The position numbers and the translations under genes are program-made. The notes under the pieces are model-generated. The model made no database searches. It was not told the origin of the DNA and was given only the letters and a program-made list of their open reading frames with translations. 34,383 nucleotides of DNA from an uncultured Oscillospiraceae bacterium (lineage in GTDB: Bacteria; Bacillota; Clostridia; Oscillospirales; Oscillospiraceae), in NCBI GenBank assembly GCA_934675115.1, contig CAKUPH010000014.1, positions 1 to 34,383 on the forward strand, read 5' to 3'. This document shows positions 23,057 to 29,783 of this stretch, piece after piece (within the stretch, counting starts at the first letter, position 1; each line of letters opens with the position of its first letter).

Positions 23057-23085
23057 ATTTTAATGTAAAAAAACAGTCAAATCAA
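23057..23085 (-). promoter_or_regulatory. Promoter of the purE-C-F-M-N operon
   Basis: On the minus strand, TTGATT (23085-23080), a 17-base spacer, then TAAAAT (23062-23057). The region is AT-rich. An overlapping TTGACT (23080-23075) is only 12 bases from the -10 box and was not used. The predicted start near 23050 gives a 168-base leader. Confidence 0.65.
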
Positions 23086-23160
23086 GCGGTTAAAATATTT
23101 TCGTACGCTTACACAATCTGTCCGGGGAAAAAGCAGATTTCCTTGTCAGTCTGCAAATGT

Positions 23161-24240
23161 TCAGAACAGACCGATGTCTTCCAGGATGCGGGACACCTCC
23201 TGTGCCCGGCGGGACCACGCGGCCTTTTGCGCGTATTCCAGCCGCCGGTCCCGGGCAAGGCCGCCATCCTCATCCAGCGCTGTCTGGCACCGGCGGAGAA
23301 AGCCGTTGGGATCGTAGGCGGTATATACCACATCGGGGAAGGGTTCCACCTGATCCGGCTCCACCATGGTGACCACGGGCTTGCCGGTGGAAAAGTACTC
23401 GTATATCCGGGACGGGATGATGTCGCCGCCCCGGCGGCGGGTGTGGATGAGGTCGAAGAGCACCTGACAGCCGGAGAGGTAGTCGGGCAGTTCCACGGCG
23501 AGAACTGGCCCGGTCAGCACCACATTGGGCAGGGGAGACAGCGCCGCCGCGGCCTGCTTGCCCACTCGGCCCAGCAGGAGAAAGGTCCACTCCGGGCGGC
23601 GCTGGGCGGCGTAAATCAGGGGGCCAAGCTCCAGATCGGCGGTCAGATCGCCCACCCGGGCGAGTATGGGCCGGGAGAGCCGGGCTATGGCGTCCGGCGG
23701 TGTCAGGTCGTCCCGGAGGAACATCATGGGATTCGCACCGTTGGGCAGCAGAGCGATGTTGTCACTGCACGGAGACAGGCGGCGGGCAAGCCCCGGCGAG
23801 GCGGCGAACACCACATCGGCGGCAAAGGCAAGGTCGCTCTCCCACTCTAGAGGGAACTGATCCCATTCCTGATGGCAGTCGTACACAAGGCCGCGATAGG
23901 CCTGCTGATCTACCATAAAGCAGTTCTCGGGGGTGGTGCACCAGAGGACGGACTCGCGGAAGCGGTGCTTTGCCATGATCTTTTCGATATGCCGGGACAT
24001 CCGGCGCTGATTGCTCCGGCGGAGCAGCCCCTGCTCCATGCCGCCGGGAAGGAAGGGGGGCATGGGGTACACGGTGATGTTGGACCGCACTCGCAGGCCG
24101 TCCTGTATCTCCGCGTTCCGAGGGCGGCCGGGGGGCTCGAAAAACAGGACCTGTGTGTCGCTCATGCGGGTGAGCAGCTGCTGTGTCCGGTTGGGCCGGG
24201 CGCTCCATGGGCTGTGGGACAGGCAGACGATTTGCTTCAA
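23161..24240 (-). CDS. Glycosyltransferase, GT-B fold (TuaH-like)
   Basis: Predicted cytoplasmic or membrane-associated glycosyltransferase for a surface polysaccharide. The 359-residue protein starts IVCLSHSPWSARPNRTQQLL and has VLWCTTPENC, GLVYDCHQEWDQF, ASPGLARRLSPCSDNIALLPNGAN and ILARVGDLTADLEL. The GT4-like donor-site segment is IPSRIYEYFSTGKPVVTM. A start at TTG 24240 is supported by GGAGG eight bases upstream. It lies 28 bases after the GT4-CsaB gene and is probably in the same transcript. Acceptor and sugar are unknown. Confidence 0.82.
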   Translation of the reverse strand: MKQIVCLSHSPWSARPNRTQQLLTRMSDTQVLFFEPPGRPRNAEIQDGLRVRSNITVYPMPPFLPGGMEQGLLRRSNQRRMSRHIEKIMAKHRFRESVLWCTTPENCFMVDQQAYRGLVYDCHQEWDQFPLEWESDLAFAADVVFAASPGLARRLSPCSDNIALLPNGANPMMFLRDDLTPPDAIARLSRPILARVGDLTADLELGPLIYAAQRRPEWTFLLLGRVGKQAAAALSPLPNVVLTGPVLAVELPDYLSGCQVLFDLIHTRRRGGDIIPSRIYEYFSTGKPVVTMVEPDQVEPFPDVVYTAYDPNGFLRRCQTALDEDGGLARDRRLEYAQKAAWSRRAQEVSRILEDIGLF

Positions 24241-24268
24241 GGGAAAAACCTCCGTATTGTGGAGCGAT

Positions 24269-26500
24269 TCAGGTTCCAGAGAGAATGCGGCGGGCTTGGG
24301 CGGAGTTCTGGGCTTCCAGCTCCACCAGACGGCGAACGCCCTCCTCCAGCCGGGGGCGGTCCCCGATGCGGGCCACGGCCTCGTCCAGCTGACGCTTCAG
24401 CGTTTCGGCGTCCAGCCGGTCGAAGGGGGTGTAGAGATCCTGTCCGACGGAGTCTAGGAAGGAACTGACCTTGGGATCGTAGACGGCACCCACCAGCGGC
24501 ACGCCGTGGCAGGCGGCGAAGATCAGCGCGTGGAGCCGCATGGAAATCACTACGTCCATCCGGGAGAACAGGGAGATGGTCTGCCCGGGAATATCCGTCC
24601 CCGGGAGGACGGCATAGGGGGCTTTCTGAATATATTTCGCCGCCAGCTCCGCGGCGGCCACGTCGTGGGTGGCTTCAATGGGAATAAAGACCGGGATAAG
24701 GCCGTAGGTCTCATAGGCGTAGTCGGCGGCCGCAGCGAACACAGGGGCCTTTTCCTCAAACCCCGGCCAGGGCCGGACGGCGATGCCCAGATAGCGCTGC
24801 TCCGCCGGGGCGAGGCCCGCGGCCTCCAGCAGGCTGTCCGCCACCTCCCGGGGCTCAGCAGGGAGGATGACAGTGGGATCGGCTGCCACGATGATCTCCG
24901 GCTTGTCGATGTTCATGCTGACCAGCTCGTCCAGCGAGGAGCGGTCCCGCAGGGTGATGACGTCCACGGAGCGGTTGATGGTGCGGCGGGCGCGCTTCCG
25001 GTTGGAGGGATAGTGGATTGGGCCGATGCCGCAGCCGTACATCATCACCCGGCTGCCCCGGCGCTTGGACTGATCCAGCGTGAACAGATAAAACCACAGG
25101 GAGCGCTTGCTGGTCACGTCCTGCATGAGGGAGCCGCCGCCGTTGATATAGAGCTGGGAACGGCCCATCCGCCGGGAGAAGCCGGGGACATTGAAAGTAT
25201 ACACCGCGTTGACACGGTGGCGCAGGCGGGTATCCTTGGGCTTGCGGGTCATGACCCACAGGGGGAGATCCGGGTCGATAACCCGCATTTCCCGGAGAAT
25301 GGCCTCCAGAATGGCCTCGTCTCCCGCATTGTCCCGGCCATACGCCCCGCAGATGACCACGCCATCCCGCTTTTTCTTCGGGCGGCTGTGGCGGCGGAGG
25401 ACAGTTTCATAAATTTCCAGCTGCCGCTGGATGGTGCGTTCGATGGAGAAGTCCCGCCGGGCCTTTTCCAGCAGATGGCTGCCCAGACGGCGGCGCAGGG
25501 CAGGGGAGGCGGCCAGATCCGCCAGATGCCGGGCCAGCGCCTCGTGGTCTCCGGGCTGGATGAGGTAGCCGTTTACGCCGTGGTCGATGAGGTAGGGCAC
25601 GCCGCCCACTCGGGTGGCCACGGTGGGCAGGGCGAAGCGCGCCCCCTCGGTGAGGGCGTAGGGGAAGGTCTCGGACAGGGAGGTGAGGGTGTTGATGTCC
25701 AGCGCATTGTAGAAGCTGTTGGTATCCTCCACCCAGCCGGCGAAGCACACGCAGTCGGCCACGCCCAACTGCGCCGCCAGATCCCGGAGCATGGCCTCGT
25801 CCTGACCGTCTCCGGCGATGATGAGCCGCAGCTGCGGGGCCTGCGCATGGGCGGCAGCGAAGCCGCGGATGAGGGTGGGCATATCCTTCACCGGGTTGAG
25901 CCTGGCGGCGATGCCGGCGATGACGGAATCCTCCGGCCAGTCCAGCCCCAGCGAGGCGAGAAATTCAGCCCGGCTCATGGCGGGGGTGATGGGGGAGAAG
26001 TCAAGGCCGTTGTAGATGGCGAAAAGCTGCTGGGGGTCGAAGCCGCGCTCAATAAGCATGTCCACAGTGGCGTCGGACACGCCGATGTGGTAGGGAATGC
26101 ACCGCAGAGCGATGGTGTTGATGGTGCCGTAGGTCAGCCGGGAGAAGGGGCGGCCCATGTAGTCCAGCCGGTAGTCGCTGTGGACGGTAGTGACCACTGG
26201 AAGACCGGTGGCCCGGCCCAGCAGCGCGCCCATCAGGTTGCCCCGGGCGCCGTGACAGTGGATGATGTCGTATCCGCCGTCCAGCACCTTCTTTTTGAAG
26301 GCCTTCAGCTCCTGCAAGGGATTGCGGCAGGAGATGACCTCGGTGTGGATGCCCAGTTCCCGGGCCTCTTCCACGAAGGGGCCATCGGTAAAGCAGACCA
26401 TGTCCGCCTGAATATGCTCGGACAGGCCGCAGAGCAGGGAGTGAACGTGGGTTTTCGCGCCGCCGGTGTCTCCGCCGCTGATGAGATGGATGACTTTCAT
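24269..26500 (-). CDS. Fusion: GT4 glycosyltransferase plus CsaB-type pyruvyltransferase
   Basis: A 743-residue two-domain protein. Residues 1-372 are a family 4 glycosyltransferase: VIHLISGGDTGGAKTHVHSL, IIHCHGARGNLMGALLGR, YNGLDF, and SETFPYALTEG with the E-x7-E pattern. Residues about 376-743 resemble CsaB polysaccharide pyruvyltransferase: VVICGAYGRDNAGDEAILEAIL, YINGGGSLMQDVTSKRS, and VISMRLHALIFAACHGVPLVG. CsaB adds ketal pyruvate to secondary cell wall polymers, which anchor SLH-domain proteins. The fusion suggests that sugar addition and pyruvylation are coupled. The start is ATG 26500 with GGAGGG six bases upstream. The promoter is at 26618-26590. Confidence 0.9.
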   Translation of the reverse strand: MKVIHLISGGDTGGAKTHVHSLLCGLSEHIQADMVCFTDGPFVEEARELGIHTEVISCRNPLQELKAFKKKVLDGGYDIIHCHGARGNLMGALLGRATGLPVVTTVHSDYRLDYMGRPFSRLTYGTINTIALRCIPYHIGVSDATVDMLIERGFDPQQLFAIYNGLDFSPITPAMSRAEFLASLGLDWPEDSVIAGIAARLNPVKDMPTLIRGFAAAHAQAPQLRLIIAGDGQDEAMLRDLAAQLGVADCVCFAGWVEDTNSFYNALDINTLTSLSETFPYALTEGARFALPTVATRVGGVPYLIDHGVNGYLIQPGDHEALARHLADLAASPALRRRLGSHLLEKARRDFSIERTIQRQLEIYETVLRRHSRPKKKRDGVVICGAYGRDNAGDEAILEAILREMRVIDPDLPLWVMTRKPKDTRLRHRVNAVYTFNVPGFSRRMGRSQLYINGGGSLMQDVTSKRSLWFYLFTLDQSKRRGSRVMMYGCGIGPIHYPSNRKRARRTINRSVDVITLRDRSSLDELVSMNIDKPEIIVAADPTVILPAEPREVADSLLEAAGLAPAEQRYLGIAVRPWPGFEEKAPVFAAAADYAYETYGLIPVFIPIEATHDVAAAELAAKYIQKAPYAVLPGTDIPGQTISLFSRMDVVISMRLHALIFAACHGVPLVGAVYDPKVSSFLDSVGQDLYTPFDRLDAETLKRQLDEAVARIGDRPRLEEGVRRLVELEAQNSAQARRILSGT

Positions 26501-26519
26501 TCGGGACCCTCCAAAAGGC

Positions 26520-26548
26520 TTGTCACAAGCCGGTATATGTACTATAAT
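26520..26548 (+). promoter_or_regulatory. Promoter of the PAP2 gene
   Basis: TTGTCA (26520-26525), a 17-base spacer, then TATAAT (26543-26548). The transcript would start near 26555 and carry the inverted repeat 26571-26609 as a hairpin in its leader. Confidence 0.65.
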
Positions 26549-26570
26549 CACTGCGTCAGACAGAAAATGC

Positions 26571-26609
26571 AGCGAAAAGGCTGAAATTCATTATACATGC
26601 CTTTTCGCT
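26571..26609. repeat. 11-bp perfect inverted repeat between divergent promoters
   Basis: AGCGAAAAGGC (26571-26581) and its exact complement (26599-26609) are separated by 17 bases. The pair brackets the -10 box of the minus-strand promoter and overlaps its spacer. It may be an operator for the glycosyltransferase operon or a leader hairpin of the PAP2 transcript. Confidence 0.7.
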
Positions 26610-26618
26610 CAGGGTCAA
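26590..26618 (-). promoter_or_regulatory. Promoter of the GT4-CsaB operon
   Basis: On the minus strand, TTGACC (26618-26613), a 17-base spacer, then TATAAT (26595-26590). This is near-consensus. The leader to the ATG at 26500 is about 80 bases. Confidence 0.75.
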
Positions 26619-26640
26619 GGGACACAGGAGGTGTGCGCGG

Positions 26641-27210
26641 ATGCCGGATTGGCTGCAAACCGTGGATGAGAATGCCCTGCGCTGGATCGCGGAAAACGTC
26701 AGGGTGCCGATATTGAACGTACTGATGAAGTTTTACACCACGCTGGGGAACGCGGGAATATTATTTATCGCGCTGGCGGTGCTGATGCTGTTTTTCAGGA
26801 GCACCCGGCGGAGCGGCGGGACGGCGCTGACGGCCATGACCTTCGGCCTGATTGTCACCAACCTGACCATCAAGCCGCTGCTGAGCCGGGCGAGGCCGTG
26901 GGTGGTCATGCCGGACTTTGAAGTGCTGGTAAAAAGCTCCGACCCCAATTCCTTTCCATCGGGCCACACCTGCGCGGCCTTCGCTTTCGCTCTGGCGCTG
27001 TGCCTGTCCGCGCCCAAGCGCTGGATGAAGATCGCGGCGGTGGCCGCGGCAGTGCTCATGGGCCTGTCCCGATTGTATGTGGGCGTGCATTTCCCCAGCG
27101 ACGTGCTGGCGGGCGCGGTCATCGGCAGTCTGTGCGGCCTGCTGGCAGGCTGGATCGTGCCGAGGTTCCTGCGCTGGCTGGAAGGGCACAGGGCAGAGCG
27201 CAAGAAGTAA
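26641..27210 (+). CDS. PAP2-family membrane phosphatase
   Basis: Integral membrane lipid-phosphate phosphatase, perhaps acting on undecaprenyl pyrophosphate or phosphatidic/phosphatidylglycerol phosphate. The 189-residue protein has several hydrophobic helices. The three catalytic motifs are complete: KPLLSRARP (Lys78, Arg85, Pro86), PSGH (106-109) and SRLYVGVHFPSD (Arg144, His150, Asp154). The start ATG 26641 has AGGAGG nine bases upstream. It is divergent from a cell-surface glycan operon, which makes undecaprenyl-carrier recycling an attractive but unproven role. Confidence 0.93.
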   Translation: MPDWLQTVDENALRWIAENVRVPILNVLMKFYTTLGNAGILFIALAVLMLFFRSTRRSGGTALTAMTFGLIVTNLTIKPLLSRARPWVVMPDFEVLVKSSDPNSFPSGHTCAAFAFALALCLSAPKRWMKIAAVAAAVLMGLSRLYVGVHFPSDVLAGAVIGSLCGLLAGWIVPRFLRWLEGHRAERKK

Positions 27211-27214
27211 CGAT

Positions 27215-27255
27215 AAAAAAGCTGCGGACTGAATTTCAGTCCGCAGCTTTTTTTT
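27215..27255. terminator. Bidirectional terminator between PAP2 and foldase genes
   Basis: A near-perfect palindrome with A-run on the left and T-run on the right: GCTGCGGACTGAA pairs with TTCAGTCCGCAGC, flanked by AAAAAA and TTTTTTTT. It serves both converging genes. Confidence 0.93.
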
Positions 27256-27271
27256 ATTAGATCATTAAGCG

Positions 27272-28834
27272 TCAGCCGACGTTCTTAACGGCGTCGGTGT
27301 AGGAGCCCTCGTAGCCTTCCTCAAGGCCCTCGGTCCACTCACTGACATCGGCATTGCGCAGAGCACTGTCAGCGGTCTGCTTCCAGACGGGGGTGTTCTC
27401 GCCCACGTAGTACATGACGTGATAGCCCCAGTAGGCGCTGCTGGAAGAGGTGTCGCCCTCGTGCTTGACGATGCCGGTGTCGCCCGCACTGTGGGTGGTG
27501 CCGAAGAGCCAGTCAAGGATCTCGGCAGAGTAGCTGCTGTTCTTGGCGACCTTGGTGTAAAGACCGTCGTTGTTGGGATTGCCGTCGGAATCCACGTCCT
27601 CGGTGTACTTGGCAATCAGGGCGTTGAAGGCGTCCTCAGTCTGCTCACCGGCCTGATACTCGGCCAGAATGCTGTCGGCCTTCTCCTGCGCGGCAGCCCA
27701 GGCTTCGTCAGTGGGGGCAACGGTATTGCCGTCGTCATCCGTGGTGGTCTCGGCGCGGATCAGAATGTGACGGAAGTCGGCGGTGGGATCCTGAGAGAGC
27801 TTGCGCTCGTGCAGGGCCACGACATAGAAGCCGGACTCGCCGTTCTCCACAATGGCGGTGTCGCCGTCCTTCATGGCAAAGAGCTTCTCGCTGAAGGCGG
27901 AGGAGGAAATGCTGCTGCCCACGTTGGAGGTGTGGTCGGCGGAGTTGTTGGTGCCCAGCTTGTACTCCTCAATCAGGCTCTCGATGGAAGCGCCGTCGTT
28001 CAGAGCGTCCAGAGCGGCCTCGGCATTTGCCTTGGCGGCGTCCAGAGCCTCAGCCTCAAGGGCGGCCTTCTCGTCGTCGCTCAGGCCCAGATCGTTGCCG
28101 TCGGCATCCGTAGTAGCCACGGTCTCGGGGGTGAAGTAGAGGTAAGAGTACTCAAAGGTGTCCAGACTGTTCTTGTTCTCGTTGTAGTAGGCCTCGAGAT
28201 CAGCGTCGGTGTAGGTCAGGCTGTCGGAGTAATCACTGCTGTAGGCGCTGGCTACGGCGACCTTGGTCACGATGGACTTGAAGGCGCCGGGTGTCATGTA
28301 GCGGCCATACTGGGCCTTCAGGTAGGCACCGTAGCTGTAGCCGCTGGAAGAAGCGGCGGCCTTGGCGCTGGCGATCTGGTCAGCCACGTCGTCGGCCACG
28401 CTGCCGTCAGTGTAGCCTTCCTTGACGGCGGCGTCGTACAGCGCGGTGACCTGCTTCATGCTCTCCAGAGCGGACTCAAGGAAGCTGTCGCGGTAGGTTT
28501 TGCCGGTCTCGGTGTCGATGACGGTGTCGTCGGAGGGGGCGGACATACCGAAATAATAGTAGTACATGAACTGGCTGTAGCGGGCGTTCTGGTAGAAATA
28601 ACTCACGTCGTTGACGCTGTAGTTGGTGCCGTTGACGGTAGCGGCGGTCTGATTGCGCTGGAAAATGCCGGAGTTCCAGACCAGAAGGGCAACGACCAGC
28701 ACCGCGATGACCACGCCGATCACCGTGTACCGCCGGACCTTGCTTTTATAGGCTGCGGCTTTCTGCTGGGCCTGGACGTCGCGCTCAGACGGGCCGGAAC
28801 CCTGCCGCTGTTTTCTCTCTCTGGATGCGCTCAT
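27272..28834 (-). CDS. Membrane-anchored parvulin-type peptidyl-prolyl isomerase (SurA/PrsA-like)
   Basis: Predicted extracytoplasmic foldase. The start is ATG 28834 with GAGAGG eight bases upstream. The 520-residue protein has a basic cytoplasmic N-terminus, then one transmembrane helix (residues 37-53). There is no lipobox cysteine, unlike Bacillus PrsA. A SurA_N-like helical region follows (AATVNGTNYSVNDVSYFYQNARY on). Residues about 227-345 look like a first, degenerate parvulin module, and about 354-490 like a second, with FRHILIRAE and an insertion rich in Asp/Thr. The protein is unusually rich in Tyr, Ser, Ala and Asp. The role would be folding of secreted proteins. Confidence 0.85.
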   Translation of the reverse strand: MSASRERKQRQGSGPSERDVQAQQKAAAYKSKVRRYTVIGVVIAVLVVALLVWNSGIFQRNQTAATVNGTNYSVNDVSYFYQNARYSQFMYYYYFGMSAPSDDTVIDTETGKTYRDSFLESALESMKQVTALYDAAVKEGYTDGSVADDVADQIASAKAAASSSGYSYGAYLKAQYGRYMTPGAFKSIVTKVAVASAYSSDYSDSLTYTDADLEAYYNENKNSLDTFEYSYLYFTPETVATTDADGNDLGLSDDEKAALEAEALDAAKANAEAALDALNDGASIESLIEEYKLGTNNSADHTSNVGSSISSSAFSEKLFAMKDGDTAIVENGESGFYVVALHERKLSQDPTADFRHILIRAETTTDDDGNTVAPTDEAWAAAQEKADSILAEYQAGEQTEDAFNALIAKYTEDVDSDGNPNNDGLYTKVAKNSSYSAEILDWLFGTTHSAGDTGIVKHEGDTSSSSAYWGYHVMYYVGENTPVWKQTADSALRNADVSEWTEGLEEGYEGSYTDAVKNVG

Positions 28835-28900
28835 GGTATCAATCCTCTCAAAGTGTTGATTTTTCAGCCTTTTTTCAGCCTTCGCAAAAAGGACAGAAAA

Positions 28901-28918
28901 GCACATCGGAAGATGTGC
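28901..28918 (-). promoter_or_regulatory. Hairpin at the 5' end of the foldase mRNA
   Basis: A 7-bp stem (GCACATC and complement) with a TTCC loop, followed on the minus strand by TTTTC. It lies about 5 bases after the predicted start site, so it could stabilise the 5' end or act as a weak attenuator. Confidence 0.55.
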
Positions 28919-28929
28919 GGAACAGTCAT

Positions 28930-28958
28930 ATTATAGCACGGTAGCCCTGTCCTTGCAA
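28930..28958 (-). promoter_or_regulatory. Promoter of the parvulin foldase gene
   Basis: On the minus strand, TTGCAA (28958-28953), a 17-base spacer, then extended -10 TGcTATAAT (hexamer 28935-28930). The leader is about 90 bases. Confidence 0.75.
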
Positions 28959-29009
28959 GGAAAAAATCAAGGCAGAGCCGCAAAGCGAAAATTTTAACAT
29001 TCTATACAC

Positions 29010-29043
29010 AAAAAAGAAGGGAGAGTGTGATACTCTCCCTTCT
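29010..29043 (-). terminator. Terminator of the 6S-like RNA
   Basis: A perfect 12-bp stem (29043-29032 with 29026-29015) around a 5-base loop is followed on the minus strand by TTTTT (29014-29010). Confidence 0.92.
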
Positions 29044-29044
29044 G

Positions 29045-29264
29045 AAATGGCCGGTTCCCCCGCCGTGGCCGTGGAAGCCCATTTAAAACCTGCACGATAA
29101 TGCAGGTGGGTCGCCTCCGCACTGGTTCGCTGCTTCCAACTTCCAACCTTCGCGGAGCGAAGGCCGGGAGGCCTGCAATCCGCAGCACGAGTCTGGCGTC
29201 CCGTGAAATAAATGTGGGTTTAAAAGAACCTCTCACGTAGTTAAAACCCGGCAGGGGAGGGCGG
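29045..29264 (-). ncRNA. ssrS: Structured RNA, probably 6S RNA
   Basis: A 220-base non-coding stretch just after the DUF1292 stop folds on the minus strand as one long irregular hairpin. The 5' CCCCTGCCGGG region pairs with the 3' CGGCGGGG region with single-base bulges. CCCA-CA-TTTA pairs with TAAATGGG, and GGGACGCC with GGCGACCC. A small hairpin (ACCTGCA/TGCAGGT) sits in the 3' side of the central bubble, and the apical arm is CCTTCGC/GCGAAGG. That is the architecture of 6S RNA, which binds housekeeping RNA polymerase. Its position beside a yrzB-type gene also fits Firmicutes. SRP RNA was considered and rejected. The exact 5' end is a guess. Confidence 0.62.
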
Positions 29265-29266
29265 AG

Positions 29267-29560
29267 TTATTCTTCTTCGTCCTCGTCATCGTCATCGAAC
29301 AGCTCTTCCATGAACTGCTCGTACACGTCGTTCAGCTCGGCCTCGTCGTCGATGTCGGCCAGCAGCTGGTCGCCGTTCTCGTCCTCCATCACCCGTAGCA
29401 GGATCAGACCGAAGTCCTCGTCGTCCTCGTCCATGTCGGCGGGAACGAATGCCATGTAGGTGCTGCCCTGGCGCTCCAGCGTGCCCAGATGCTCCAACTC
29501 GAAGTCGTTGCCCTCGTCGTCGGTCACGGTGATAAAGTCAGAGCCGTAATCTTCACTCAT
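29267..29560 (-). CDS. DUF1292 family protein (YrzB-like)
   Basis: A 97-residue, strongly acidic protein of unknown function. It has FITVTDDEGNDFELEHLGTLE, then YMAFVPAD and ILRVMEDENGDQLLADIDDEAEL, the usual DUF1292 core. It ends in a run of Asp and Glu. The start ATG 29560 has AGGAGG eight bases upstream. In many Firmicutes the family sits with alaS, yrzL and ruvX, which are not in this window. Its stop is directly followed by the 6S-like RNA, so the RNA may be processed from or terminate this transcript. Confidence 0.9.
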   Translation of the reverse strand: MSEDYGSDFITVTDDEGNDFELEHLGTLERQGSTYMAFVPADMDEDDEDFGLILLRVMEDENGDQLLADIDDEAELNDVYEQFMEELFDDDDEDEEE

Positions 29561-29601
29561 GGTAATTTCCTCCTTGTGCCCGCTCCGGGGCTGATGGCCT
29601 T

Positions 29602-29630
29602 ATTGTAGCCGGAATGAAGAAAAAAAGCAA
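29602..29630 (-). promoter_or_regulatory. Promoter of the DUF1292 gene
   Basis: On the minus strand, TTGCTT (29630-29625), a 17-base spacer, then TACAAT (29607-29602). Confidence 0.55.
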
Positions 29631-29691
29631 GAGGGGGAAGGGCGATTTCTGCCGCGAACTTTTGACGGCGGCGGGCCGGGGTCCGGGAGGG

Positions 29692-29720
29692 TGGACAACG
29701 GCCGGGAAATATGGTATACT
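29692..29720 (+). promoter_or_regulatory. Promoter of the class A PBP gene
   Basis: TGGACA (29692-29697), a 17-base spacer, then extended -10 TGgTATACT (hexamer 29715-29720). The leader to ATG 29784 is about 57 bases. Confidence 0.7.
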
Positions 29721-29783
29721 ACCTTGGAATTTTGTCAACCATTTCAACGCAGAAGCGACGGAATCAACACCGGAGGTGTTTCC

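Noticed and set aside
24506..26584. 692-codon open frame on the plus strand opposite the GT4-CsaB gene
   Set aside because: It mirrors a real gene in a GC-rich genome, its product is low-complexity Gly/Val/His/Asp-rich with no domain I know, and it lacks a good ribosome binding site.
27419..28936. 505-codon plus-strand open frame opposite the parvulin gene
   Set aside because: Gly/Val/Leu-rich antisense shadow of a gene with clear domains, start site and promoter.
29045..29264. SRP (4.5S/scRNA) identity for the structured RNA
   Set aside because: GGAAGCAGC occurs, but it is not next to a GGAA-capped apical loop or the GTCAGG partner strand; the overall fold fits 6S better.
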